Below, one piece after another: positions 55,742 through 64,000 of a stretch of DNA of 64,000 nt; within the stretch, counting starts at the first letter, position 1, and each line of letters opens with the position of its first letter. Position numbers and translations under genes: made by a program. The DNA is taken from positions 517,821-581,820 of the forward strand of contig NZ_CANLGX010000003.1 of the NCBI RefSeq assembly GCF_947490415.1, given 5' to 3'. Below the pieces are notes generated by a model, which worked only from the letters and a program-made list of their open reading frames with translations, did no database searches and was not told the DNA's origin. This stretch comes from an uncultured Eudoraea sp. (GTDB lineage Bacteria; Bacteroidota; Bacteroidia; Flavobacteriales; Flavobacteriaceae).

Positions 55742-56197
55742 CTAATCGCAGTCTTCACGCCGCCGTGTATCTATAATATAAATGATCTTCCAGGCTCCGT
55801 CTTTCTTATGCAATTGAAATGAATTAACCCCACAATGACTCAGTTTATCATTGATATAGAATTCATAAGGGGTCCAGGCATTTGCCATACTTCCATCGAC
55901 CTGAATTTGATAGGATAGTAATTTTTCCCGAAATTTTGTAGTGTCAGGAATACTAACTATAGATTTTAGGAAAGTATTGAAATCTGAGGTCTTGACTACA
56001 CTTGCACCTTCTTTATCACGACCAATAGTTTGCATAATTATACCAGGACTGGTAGTGCTTTTTATTAGCACAGAATCCTGATTGTGAAATCCATTAAAAA
56101 ACATTTCAACGGCCTTCTTTACTTCTTCTTTTTCATTATTCTGGGCATTTAATAAACCAGAACTAAAAATCAACAGCAAACAAATAAATACTCTCAT
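55742..56197 (-). CDS. secreted NTF2-like protein
   Basis: A 151-residue protein with a signal peptide (VFICLLLIFSSGLLNA) and one cone-shaped NTF2/SnoaL-like domain (VKKAVEMFFNGFHNQD ... NSFQLHKKDGAWKIIYIID). Members bind small hydrophobic ligands or act as small enzymes; nothing here decides. Single gene, divergent from panB. Confidence 0.82.
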   Translation of the reverse strand: MRVFICLLLIFSSGLLNAQNNEKEEVKKAVEMFFNGFHNQDSVLIKSTTSPGIIMQTIGRDKEGASVVKTSDFNTFLKSIVSIPDTTKFREKLLSYQIQVDGSMANAWTPYEFYINDKLSHCGVNSFQLHKKDGAWKIIYIIDTRRREDCD

Positions 56198-56308
56198 TGT
56201 TTAATCGTTTAAACTTCGGTGCCTAAAATAAGGAATAATTTAAACACTTTATCTTGCTCTTAACAATTGAACAAAACTCCTTACATTTAACTCGCCAAAA
56301 AGAAAGCA

Positions 56309-57127
56309 ATGTCTATTTCCAAAAAAGAATACAAGAGGGTTACTGTTAAGTCCTTAATAGAAATGAAGAAGCAGGGAGAAAAAATTTCTATGTTAACAGC
56401 ATATGATTATTCCATGGCAAAGATTGTTGATGATGCCAAAGTTGATGTCATATTGGTAGGTGACTCTGCCAGCAATGTCATGGCAGGACATGAGACTACT
56501 TTACCTATAACACTCGATCAGATGATTTACCATGCCTCTTCCGTTATCCGAGCAGTAAACAGGGCTCTGGTAGTAGTTGATCTTCCTTTTGGAAGTTACC
56601 AGAGTGATCCCAAAGAAGCACTTCGTTCAGCTATCAGAATAATGAAAGAAAGTGGTGCTCATGCAGTAAAGGTCGAAGGTGGTATTGAGATAAAAGAATC
56701 AGTAAAACGAATCCTAAATGCAGGTATTCCGGTTATGGGACATCTGGGATTAACACCACAGGCCATCTATAAATTTGGCACATATACCGTCAGGGCCAAA
56801 GAAAAGGATGAGGCTCAGAAACTAATGGAAGACGCTGAATTACTTGAGAAGCTAGGCTGTTTTGCAATTGTCCTCGAAAAAATACCGGCTTTGTTAACAA
56901 AGAAAGTGTCCGAAAATATTACTATCCCAACAATTGGTATAGGCGGTGGTAAATATGCCGATGGTCAGGTATTGGTAATCCATGATCTTCTTGGAATGAC
57001 TCATGAGTTCAATCCACGGTTTTTACGGAGGTATATGAATCTTTATGAGGATATGGGAAATGCCATTTCGCGCTATGTAAGTGATGTGAAAAGCCAGGAC
57101 TTCCCCAGTGATGATGAGCAATATTAA
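56309..57127 (+). CDS. panB: 3-methyl-2-oxobutanoate hydroxymethyltransferase
   Basis: A 272-residue enzyme making ketopantoate for pantothenate and CoA synthesis. Motifs: [32 protein letters not shown] (Mg-binding), KVEGG and GHLGLTPQ. The RluA-family gene follows 5 bp downstream, probably cotranscribed; panC and panD are not in the window. Confidence 0.95.
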   Translation: MSISKKEYKRVTVKSLIEMKKQGEKISMLTAYDYSMAKIVDDAKVDVILVGDSASNVMAGHETTLPITLDQMIYHASSVIRAVNRALVVVDLPFGSYQSDPKEALRSAIRIMKESGAHAVKVEGGIEIKESVKRILNAGIPVMGHLGLTPQAIYKFGTYTVRAKEKDEAQKLMEDAELLEKLGCFAIVLEKIPALLTKKVSENITIPTIGIGGGKYADGQVLVIHDLLGMTHEFNPRFLRRYMNLYEDMGNAISRYVSDVKSQDFPSDDEQY

Positions 57128-57132
57128 AGCTA

Positions 57133-57831
57133 GTGGACAATAGAACTAAGACCAATTCCCAAAATCTTCAGGTATTATATGAGGATAACCATATTATTGC
57201 CGTAAACAAGAGACCAGGCGATATTGTTCAAGGAGACAAAACAGGAGATGAACCATTAAGTGAAATAGTAAAGCAATACATTAAAAAAAAATATAACAAG
57301 CCGGGGAAAGTTTTTTTGGGCGTAGTTCACCGGATAGACAGACCCACCTCTGGAATAGTCATATTTGCACGAACCTCAAAAGCACTTTCCAGATTAAACG
57401 AATTATTTTCAAAAAAATTAGCAAAAAAAACATATTGGGCAATTATAAAAAATCATCCTGATAAAGAGCAGGGCACTTTGGAACACTGGTTGGTGAGAAA
57501 CACGAAACAGAATAAGTCCTATGCCCATATTAAAGAAGTTCCCAATAGTAAAAAGGCCGTTTTAGATTACCAAATTTTAAAAAAGCTCAACAATTATTAT
57601 TTATTGGAAATCGATTTGAAAACGGGGAGGCATCATCAGATTCGGGCGCAACTGGCAGCAATAAAATGCCCAATTAAAGGAGATTTAAAATATGGTTTTG
57701 ACCGTAGCAATAAAAACGGAAGTATCCATTTGCATGCCCGAAGCATAGAATTTTTTCATCCTGTTGGAAAGAAACCTATATCTATAACGGCACCGACCGG
57801 AGAAGATCCAATTTGGGATGCTTGTTTTTGA
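57133..57831 (+). CDS. RluA family pseudouridine synthase
   Basis: A 232-residue RNA pseudouridine synthase with the catalytic motif VHRIDRPTSGIVIFA (Asp in HRID) and the LKTGRHHQIRAQL motif. No S4 domain. The start codon is GTG (57133), 5 bp after panB; no ATG lies near the conserved N-terminus. The target site (23S rRNA or tRNA) cannot be decided. Confidence 0.9.
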   Translation: MDNRTKTNSQNLQVLYEDNHIIAVNKRPGDIVQGDKTGDEPLSEIVKQYIKKKYNKPGKVFLGVVHRIDRPTSGIVIFARTSKALSRLNELFSKKLAKKTYWAIIKNHPDKEQGTLEHWLVRNTKQNKSYAHIKEVPNSKKAVLDYQILKKLNNYYLLEIDLKTGRHHQIRAQLAAIKCPIKGDLKYGFDRSNKNGSIHLHARSIEFFHPVGKKPISITAPTGEDPIWDACF

Positions 57832-57885
57832 ATTTTCGATACATTTAAAAAAAGCCCCATACCATAATGTGGTCATCTGAGGAAA

Positions 57886-59430
57886 TCAACGAATATTTTT
57901 CAAAGCCTTATCTCGGATAATTTGCCCTACAGGTTTGTTTTGCAAATGACTTTCAAGCCAGGAGAGTATATCTAAATAAAGAAATGCGCGCTTTTCATAG
58001 GGATGATCTTCATATTTTTTTAGTTCATCATATAAACTTTGAAATTCCGCTTTTAATTCATGAGGATAAATATCCCCTAACTTCCTTAAGAATTTGATCA
58101 TTTCCTTTTGAACTGCCTGAAGATCATTCATCTTGAGTAAAAACTTATAAGTACTCTTTAACTGAATTTCAAGGTGGTAATCCATGCCTGCTTCATAATG
58201 CGCCACTAAACTTAAAACCCGGGCAAAGCACATTAGATCTTCCCTCATCTTAAGGTTTTTATTATCTATAATCTTCTTTAAATATTTTATGCAGGTTTTA
58301 TTGTCTCCAACTCCAAAATACAGACAGGCAATTTTATAATAAAAGATCATTATATGGTGCTGGTCTATGCGATCACGGTGTTTGGTTATGCCGTATTCAA
58401 TTATTTTAACCAGGTACAATCCTTTATCAAATGTGCCCTCCAGAAAATGAAGGTTTAACTTATTTGAATAAATATATAAAAATGCTAAGGATGATATGTT
58501 GTCATTTTTAGCAAATTCCTTTTCGCCAACAATAGCCTCCATTTTTTCAAGTGTCTCTCTAAATTGAGAACTGTACTTTACAAAGAATAAAGACTCCAAT
58601 AAATAGTGATTCCCTTTCAAAAAGAAAACAGGATTTAAATAAATCATTTTTTCATTCTCATAGAACAGATCTACCCATTTACTTGAATATTTATAACATG
58701 ATAAAAAGTCCTGTATCAAAAAACTATACCATAAATGTGCCTTATACAGCCATAACCTTTCCCTAAAACCAAGATCTTCAATTTTGTATTCAGGTAAATG
58801 CTCTGCAAAATAAAGCCTTACTCGGCCAAGGTCTTCATCATTTCTCACATAGCCTACTTTTAACATCATACCATATAATTGGAGCGATAGATTGGAAAGT
58901 TTGCTGGTCAAAACGTTTTGCTCTGACAATTTCTTGGCTTGCCTAACCAGTTCATCAGCTCTATCCGGAATACTCCTTGTAATATATTGTGTTTCAATAA
59001 TTTTTTCTAATTCCACAATTTCATAGGCAATGTTTTTCTCTTCATTATCTATTGCTATACTTTTTACTTTATCTAATATTTTTAGACTTTGCTTATACAG
59101 CCCCTTTTGATAAAGTATAGTGGCAAAGTCCAATTGTTCCCTTATCTGAACTCTAATATTCTGATTTACTGGATTTAATCTTAAACTAACCAAAATCTGT
59201 TTGTACAAATGCGCTTTTAGGTTAGATAGCTGTGTTTTTTTAACGATCCCGCTCTCTAAAATTACCCTTTCATCATAAGTCTTAAGTTTATCAAGTAAAT
59301 TAAAAAGCGCAAGAAATTTGGCATCTGTATTTACTCCAAGACGACCCACATAAAGCTTAAATTGTCGCTTTTCAGATTTAGAAAGAGATTTAACTAAAAC
59401 AAACAATGCATCTTTATGGGCATTTGTCAT
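57886..59430 (-). CDS. large TPR-like helical protein, unknown function
   Basis: A 514-residue, almost wholly helical protein with repeats about 34-40 residues apart (ATILYQKGLYKQSLKILDKV, ACLYFGVGDNKTCIKYLKKI), suggesting divergent TPR repeats. No signal peptide, so cytosolic. I do not recognise a named family, though similar proteins occur in flavobacteria. Convergent with the RluA-family gene; divergent from leuA. Confidence 0.78.
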   Translation of the reverse strand: MTNAHKDALFVLVKSLSKSEKRQFKLYVGRLGVNTDAKFLALFNLLDKLKTYDERVILESGIVKKTQLSNLKAHLYKQILVSLRLNPVNQNIRVQIREQLDFATILYQKGLYKQSLKILDKVKSIAIDNEEKNIAYEIVELEKIIETQYITRSIPDRADELVRQAKKLSEQNVLTSKLSNLSLQLYGMMLKVGYVRNDEDLGRVRLYFAEHLPEYKIEDLGFRERLWLYKAHLWYSFLIQDFLSCYKYSSKWVDLFYENEKMIYLNPVFFLKGNHYLLESLFFVKYSSQFRETLEKMEAIVGEKEFAKNDNISSLAFLYIYSNKLNLHFLEGTFDKGLYLVKIIEYGITKHRDRIDQHHIMIFYYKIACLYFGVGDNKTCIKYLKKIIDNKNLKMREDLMCFARVLSLVAHYEAGMDYHLEIQLKSTYKFLLKMNDLQAVQKEMIKFLRKLGDIYPHELKAEFQSLYDELKKYEDHPYEKRAFLYLDILSWLESHLQNKPVGQIIRDKALKNIR

Positions 59431-59575
59431 CGTAAAAAATATAATTTATATAGTTGTTTTACAGCACTTTACGAATACTAAAAAGTAAATTAACGTTGTA
59501 AATGAATCATAGGCAATTAAGCTATTCACTTTCCTAACTATATATTCGTATAGTGACTAAAATTATGCAAAAATA

Positions 59576-60748
59576 ATGAGTAAAGATAAGGTAGACATTT
59601 TTGATACGACACTCAGGGATGGTGAACAAGTTCCGGGTTGTAAACTGGATTCCAAACAGAAGCTTGTAATTGCAGAGCGCCTCGACCTATTGGGGGTTGA
59701 TGTTATTGAAGCAGGATTTCCGATTTCGAGCCCGGGTGATTTCAAATCTGTCAATGAAATTGCAAAAATTGTAAAGGAAGCAACGGTTTGTGGATTGACG
59801 AGATCTGTTAAAAAAGATATCGAAGTAGCTGCAGAGGCTCTGAAGTATGCAAGAAAACCTCGAATTCACACTGGAATTGGCACTTCTGATTCACATATAA
59901 AATACAAATTTAATTCTACAAGGGATAAAATACTGGAGAGAGCAGTTGATGCAGTTAAATATGCAAAAACTTTTGTAGAAGATATTGAATTTTACGCAGA
60001 GGATGCAGGCAGAACAGATAATGAATACCTGGCACGTGTATGTGAAGCCGTTATTAAGGCTGGGGCTACCGTACTAAATATTCCGGATACGACAGGATAT
60101 TGTCTTCCCGAGGAATATGGCGCAAAAATGAAATATTTGAAAGAAAATGTAAAAGGAATTGAAAAAGCCAAACTTTCTTGTCACTGTCATAATGATTTGG
60201 GACTGGCTACGGCAAATTCAATAGCAGGGGTAATCAATGGAGCAAGACAGATAGAATGTACAATTAATGGTATTGGCGAGAGGGCGGGAAATACTTCACT
60301 TGAGGAAGTTGTGATGATATTAAGACAACACCCGGATCTCAATTTGGATACGAATATTAACAGTAAATTATTATACAGTACCAGCCAAATGGTTTCAGAT
60401 AAAATGGGGATGGTGGTGCAGCCAAATAAGGCTATTGTTGGATCAAATGCATTTGCGCATAGTTCAGGTATTCATCAGGATGGAGTGATTAAAAAACGAG
60501 AAACATACGAAATTATGGACCCCGAGGATGTTGGTGTTAACGAATCCTCCATTGTGCTTACCGCAAGAAGTGGTAGAGCGGCATTGGCCTATCGGGCTAA
60601 AAAAGTAGGTTATGAACTCACAAAAGTACAATTGGATAGTGTTTATACTGAATTTTTGAAATTTGCTGACCAGAAAAAAGAAATCCTTGATGATGATATC
60701 CACCAAATAATTGAATCAAGCCCAATTAATATTGAAAGTGTCGCTTAA
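59576..60748 (+). CDS. leuA: 2-isopropylmalate synthase, short form
   Basis: A 390-residue HMGL-like TIM barrel: [26 protein letters not shown] (metal motif HxH), NGIGERAGN and [12 protein letters not shown]. It lacks the LeuA dimer/allosteric domain of about 120 residues present in full-length enzymes, as is common in flavobacterial copies, so leucine feedback through that domain is absent. leuB begins directly after the stop. A near-consensus -7 box (TATATTCG, 59541-59548) precedes it. A homocitrate or citramalate synthase is less likely given leuB. Confidence 0.88.
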   Translation: MSKDKVDIFDTTLRDGEQVPGCKLDSKQKLVIAERLDLLGVDVIEAGFPISSPGDFKSVNEIAKIVKEATVCGLTRSVKKDIEVAAEALKYARKPRIHTGIGTSDSHIKYKFNSTRDKILERAVDAVKYAKTFVEDIEFYAEDAGRTDNEYLARVCEAVIKAGATVLNIPDTTGYCLPEEYGAKMKYLKENVKGIEKAKLSCHCHNDLGLATANSIAGVINGARQIECTINGIGERAGNTSLEEVVMILRQHPDLNLDTNINSKLLYSTSQMVSDKMGMVVQPNKAIVGSNAFAHSSGIHQDGVIKKRETYEIMDPEDVGVNESSIVLTARSGRAALAYRAKKVGYELTKVQLDSVYTEFLKFADQKKEILDDDIHQIIESSPINIESVA

Positions 60749-61867
60749 ATGAATCTTACAATTGCTCTTTTACCTGGTGACGGAATTGGACCCGAGGTTA
60801 CTGCTCAAGCTGTTAAGTGCCTTCAGGCTGTTGGGGAGACTTTTGGTCACCAATTTGAGTTTACTGAAGCAATAGTTGGTGCAAAAGCAATAGATAAAAC
60901 CGGAAACCCGCTTCCTGATTCCACTCTTGAATTATGTAAAAATTCAGATGCCGTATTGTTTGGGGCAATAGGTGACCCTAAGTATGACAATGACCCAGAT
61001 GCTAAAATCAGACCTGAACAAGGGCTATTAAAGCTTAGGAAAGAACTGGGACTATTTAGCAATATTCGACCGGTCAAAGTTTTTCCTACGCTTATTGATA
61101 AATCTCCATTAAAGAAAAGAATTATTCGGGGTACTGATTTCGTAATCTACCGAGAACTAATTGGAGGGATTTATTTTGGTGAGAAGAACTTGAACGAAGA
61201 TGGCACTGTGGCTTCAGATTTATGCACCTATTCTGAGGCAGAAATTAGCCGTATTGCGCACATGGCATTCAAAGCAGCTAAAACGAGACGAAAGAAATTA
61301 ACCCTGGTAGACAAGGCAAATGTCCTTGAATCATCAAGGCTGTGGCGAAAAGTGGTCACAAAAATTGCAGAAAGTTATCCTGAGATTACTTTGGAATTTT
61401 TGTTTATTGATAATGCCGCAATGCAACTAATACTTAATCCCAGCCAGTTTGACGTGATTCTTACCGAAAATATGTTTGGTGATATATTATCCGATGAGGG
61501 AAGTGTAATTGGTGGCTCTATAGGCCTGCTACCTTCTGCTTCTGTGGGAGAGCACAATGCACTATTTGAACCAATACATGGATCTTACCCTCAGGCAAAA
61601 GATAAAGATATTGCCAACCCTATTGCATCCATATTATCTGCGGCAATGCTATTAGACCATTTTGGCCTGGATGAAGAGTCCAGAGCTCTTGTAATAGCAG
61701 TCCTGAAATCAATGAAAAATGAAATTGTCACTCCGGATTTGGATAAAAACAGCAAGTACGGTACAAATTCTGTGGGCGATTTTATTTCGAGTAATATCCG
61801 GGAATCAGATGATCATCTTACTATCAACCGGGAAAATATTTGGTTAGGTAAATCTACCATAATTTGA
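60749..61867 (+). CDS. leuB: 3-isopropylmalate dehydrogenase
   Basis: A 372-residue NAD-dependent decarboxylating dehydrogenase of leucine synthesis. Motifs: LLPGDGIGPEV, RPEQGLLKLRKEL, YRELIGGIYFGEK, the catalytic Tyr/Lys/Asp region with DKANVLESSRLWR, and NMFGDILSDEGS. The ATG follows the leuA stop with no gap. leuC and leuD are not in the window. Confidence 0.95.
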   Translation: MNLTIALLPGDGIGPEVTAQAVKCLQAVGETFGHQFEFTEAIVGAKAIDKTGNPLPDSTLELCKNSDAVLFGAIGDPKYDNDPDAKIRPEQGLLKLRKELGLFSNIRPVKVFPTLIDKSPLKKRIIRGTDFVIYRELIGGIYFGEKNLNEDGTVASDLCTYSEAEISRIAHMAFKAAKTRRKKLTLVDKANVLESSRLWRKVVTKIAESYPEITLEFLFIDNAAMQLILNPSQFDVILTENMFGDILSDEGSVIGGSIGLLPSASVGEHNALFEPIHGSYPQAKDKDIANPIASILSAAMLLDHFGLDEESRALVIAVLKSMKNEIVTPDLDKNSKYGTNSVGDFISSNIRESDDHLTINRENIWLGKSTII

Positions 61868-61911
61868 AGGAGCTTTTACTTTGTCTCAGACTTTCAAATT
61901 TGAAGTTTGCA

Positions 61912-63132
61912 TTATTCGCTTAGCAACAATTCAATATATTGATCAAAATCTTCTTTAAAATCAATATACTTTTGGCCTGTGGCCGGCCCGTTGAATCCGG
62001 TATGAATCTTCCTTACCTTTCCCTTCTTGTCAATAAAGATAGTTGTAGGGTATGAAATAATATGATTTAACATGGGTAGTTTTTCATTCGCTTTGGTTTT
62101 GCTGGAACTGGCATATTGAGCCAGAAGAATTGGATAAGTTACCCCTACCCTATTTTTTAGCCTTTCAATTCCCTTAAAAGCCAGTTCTTTGGTCTTGGCA
62201 TACTCGAAAGCCAGGGCAACCACTTCAAAATTGTCCGGTTTTTTGGTTTTTACGTAATCTGATAAAAATCTGGTTTCATCAAGGCAATTCGGGCACCAGG
62301 TACCCATAATTTGTACCACTACAACTTTTTCCTTAAATCTGGAGTCTTCTAGTGAAATTAAGATGTCTTCAGTATTTGGAAACGAAAACTGTAATTTATC
62401 ATAGCCCTCCTTCATAAAGGTTAGCGATTCTTCATCAGCTAATTGAAATCCTTCATTCCTGCGGCCAATAAAAGGCTCTTTAAAATGATTTCCTGAATAA
62501 AAAGTGCCGTTTAAAGTACTGTCTGTCACCTTTGCAGTAAACAAAAAAGCGTGAGCCCCGTCAAAAGTGGAGAGTCTCAAACTATCGCCATCTACTATCC
62601 CTTCTAAATACCTATAATCACCCGTGTTTGTTCTGAAAGTACCACTAACCTTGTTGATTTGTTGTGTAAAAATACCCTTGGCCAAATACTCATCTTCAGA
62701 ATCCGGACTAAATTTGGTTTCCCATATCCCGGAAACATCTACCCTTGCATTTGCTGAACTATGAAATCTAATGCTATCTCCATATACTGCGTAAAATGGC
62801 ACAATTCTATCCAGGCTTTCTTTTATAAATCTGCCCTTAATAACCGAATCATTAAAAGTTCCTGAGATATAGCCCTCAAATGCAGGCATTTTAATTTTTA
62901 TGCTGTCATTACGGATTTCAATCTCATCAACCCGAACAGTTTCCCCAGCATTATAAACGTCCATTATATATCCTGATTCAGATTTTTTTAAATTAAAATT
63001 AAAGGGAAGAAGCTCATTATTCATGGCTTCCAATTGAGCTAACCACATCCCTTCCCTAAGGGACTCACTTTCCTGCTTCTTGCAAGACAATAAAGTTAAA
63101 AACAGCAAGAAAAAACAATAAAATCTTTGCAT
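61912..63132 (-). CDS. TlpA-like thioredoxin-fold lipoprotein
   Basis: A 406-residue protein with a lipoprotein signal (FFLLFLTLLSC). The N-terminal two thirds are beta-rich, a repeated DUF4369-like / lipocalin-like pattern (VDEIEIRNDSIKIKMP, VDGDSLRLSTFDG). The C-terminal third is a thioredoxin fold with MGTWCPNCLDE (CxxC) near residue 288 and TIFIDKKGKVRKIHTG. It is tethered to the membrane and faces the periplasm; a thiol-disulfide role is likely. Confidence 0.87.
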   Translation of the reverse strand: MQRFYCFFLLFLTLLSCKKQESESLREGMWLAQLEAMNNELLPFNFNLKKSESGYIMDVYNAGETVRVDEIEIRNDSIKIKMPAFEGYISGTFNDSVIKGRFIKESLDRIVPFYAVYGDSIRFHSSANARVDVSGIWETKFSPDSEDEYLAKGIFTQQINKVSGTFRTNTGDYRYLEGIVDGDSLRLSTFDGAHAFLFTAKVTDSTLNGTFYSGNHFKEPFIGRRNEGFQLADEESLTFMKEGYDKLQFSFPNTEDILISLEDSRFKEKVVVVQIMGTWCPNCLDETRFLSDYVKTKKPDNFEVVALAFEYAKTKELAFKGIERLKNRVGVTYPILLAQYASSSKTKANEKLPMLNHIISYPTTIFIDKKGKVRKIHTGFNGPATGQKYIDFKEDFDQYIELLLSE

Positions 63133-63211
63133 CTTAAAAGTTATTTAATAAGGTGCGAAATAACGATTAAAATCCTTTAATAAAAAATAAAGCTATTCAG
63201 CCTCTACTATA

Positions 63212-63242
63212 TTGAATGTATAAGACCTTTGTTTTATCTTTG
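63212..63242 (+). promoter_or_regulatory. pheT promoter, TTG / TAnnTTTG
   Basis: TATCTTTG (63235-63242) matches TAnnTTTG, with TTG at 63212-63214 and a 20-bp spacer. It lies 17 bp before the pheT ATG. Confidence 0.6.
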
Positions 63243-63259
63243 AAGGCTAAAACTAGCCA

Positions 63260-64000
63260 ATGAAAATTTCCTATAACTGGTTAAAACAGTTTCTTAAGCT
63301 CGATTGGGAAGCAGAAAAAACAGGGGAACTTCTAACCAATTTAGGGCTTGAAGTAGAAGGCATCTCCCAATTCGAGTCTATTCCCGGTTCTTTAGAGGGT
63401 GTAGTAGTAGGCCATGTCCTAAGTTGTGAAAAGCATCCGAATGCCGATAGGTTAAAGCTGACTACGGTTGATATTGGTTTAGAAAACCCTGTTCAGATAG
63501 TTTGTGGTGCGCCAAATGTCGCCGAGGGACAAATGGTACCTGTGGCCACGATAGGTTCTACGTTATACGCCAATGATGGAAAGACCCTGCTAATTAAGAA
63601 AGGAAAGATAAGAGGCGTTGAGAGTCATGGAATGATTTGCGCAGAAGATGAGTTAGGTTTAGGTGAAAGCCATGAGGGTATAATGGTTTTAAGCGAGACA
63701 CTCATACCGGGAACGGCTTGTTCCGAAATCTTTAAAATAGAAAAAGATGAAATCTTTGAAATCGGCTTAACACCAAACAGAGCGGACGCTATGAGCCATC
63801 ATGGAGTAGCCAGAGATCTAAAAGCAGGGCTTAAGCAGAGAGATATTCATACAGAACTTATTACTCCCTCCGTAAGTAATTTCAATATTGAAAACAGATC
63901 GTTAAAAATAGATGTTGCGGTTGAAAATAACAACCTCGCACCGAGGTATTGCGGAGTAACACTTAGTAATCTTATTGTGCAGCCTTCTCCGGATTGGTTA
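63260..64000 (+). CDS. pheT: phenylalanyl-tRNA synthetase beta subunit, partial
   Basis: The gene runs off the right edge; 247 codons are present. The N-terminus (MKISYNWLKQFL), the tRNA-binding OB domain (SCEKHPNADRLKLTTVDIG, VCGAPNVAEGQ, GVESHGMICAEDELGLG) and the start of the B3/B4 region (LTPNRADAMSHHGVARDL) are clear. Single-gene start with a consensus promoter; pheS is not adjacent on this side. Confidence 0.95.
   Translation, partial: MKISYNWLKQFLKLDWEAEKTGELLTNLGLEVEGISQFESIPGSLEGVVVGHVLSCEKHPNADRLKLTTVDIGLENPVQIVCGAPNVAEGQMVPVATIGSTLYANDGKTLLIKKGKIRGVESHGMICAEDELGLGESHEGIMVLSETLIPGTACSEIFKIEKDEIFEIGLTPNRADAMSHHGVARDLKAGLKQRDIHTELITPSVSNFNIENRSLKIDVAVENNNLAPRYCGVTLSNLIVQPSPDWL

Noticed and set aside
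61893-61904. TTCAAATTTGAA palindrome between leuB and the TlpA-like gene
   Set aside because: A 12-bp AT-rich palindrome between convergent genes is expected by chance at this base composition, and it has no loop or T run to make a terminator.

Overview
The window is a chromosome segment of a member of the Bacteroidota, most likely a marine-type Flavobacteriaceae. Support: an AT-rich, densely packed genome; many starts preceded by the Bacteroidota -7 element TAnnTTTG instead of a strong Shine-Dalgarno; a menaquinone pathway; a TonB-dependent receptor of the outer-membrane-beta-barrel-3 type; DUF4834, DUF2853 and other small families typical of flavobacteria; and a candidate sulfonolipid enzyme pair. 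I see no rRNA, tRNA, insertion sequence, phage gene or CRISPR array. The genus cannot be fixed from the sequence alone.

Layout. 0-4.3 kb: uvrA and a Tyr/Asn-rich secreted protein closed by a strong terminator. 4.4-9.9 kb (minus): a four-gene envelope operon, DUF4834 - YfhO membrane protein - glycosyltransferase - flippase, with two TAATG couplings. 9.9-17 kb: a barrel protein with a lysine-rich tail, a GNAT-like protein, an alpha-oxoamine synthase and a cysteine-synthase-like enzyme (candidate sulfonolipid pair), and an S9 peptidase whose lipoprotein signal has no standard start codon. 17-23 kb: ybaB/ebfC, yegP-like, threonine aldolase, a zinc metalloprotease, prfB with its programmed +1 frameshift, and an ArsC-like gene. 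23.8-36.8 kb: TonB receptor, fumC, a coiled-coil membrane protein, MBL and GNAT proteins, ettA, Gfo/Idh oxidoreductase, an acyl-CoA carboxylase beta subunit and an M24 peptidase.

36.9-51.2 kb is a menaquinone region: menE, a CPBP protease and menC (operon), then menA, menD, isochorismate synthase and a hotdog thioesterase. menB is absent. Inserted between menC and menA is a two-component locus: a TPR-containing HisKA_2 histidine kinase and a LytTR response regulator, separated by 749 bp without a protein gene.

That 749-bp gap is the most interesting part of the window. It holds three copies of one 64-bp promoter module on the minus strand: two ACAAC direct repeats 21 bp apart, then exactly 29 bp, then a TAnnTTTG-like box. 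The first module faces the kinase gene. The other two each face a stretch of about 75-90 nt ending in a terminator hairpin that is fully paired (through G-U pairs) only as minus-strand RNA. I read this as a LytTR-type regulon of two small RNAs plus the kinase, encoded at the two-component locus itself. I know of no description of such a system.

51.3-64 kb: an esterase, a GNAT, a 29-codon remnant of a VOC-family gene, a YD-like secreted protein, dnaK, an NTF2-like protein, panB, an RluA-family pseudouridine synthase, a large helical protein of unknown function, leuA-leuB, a TlpA-like lipoprotein and the start of pheT.
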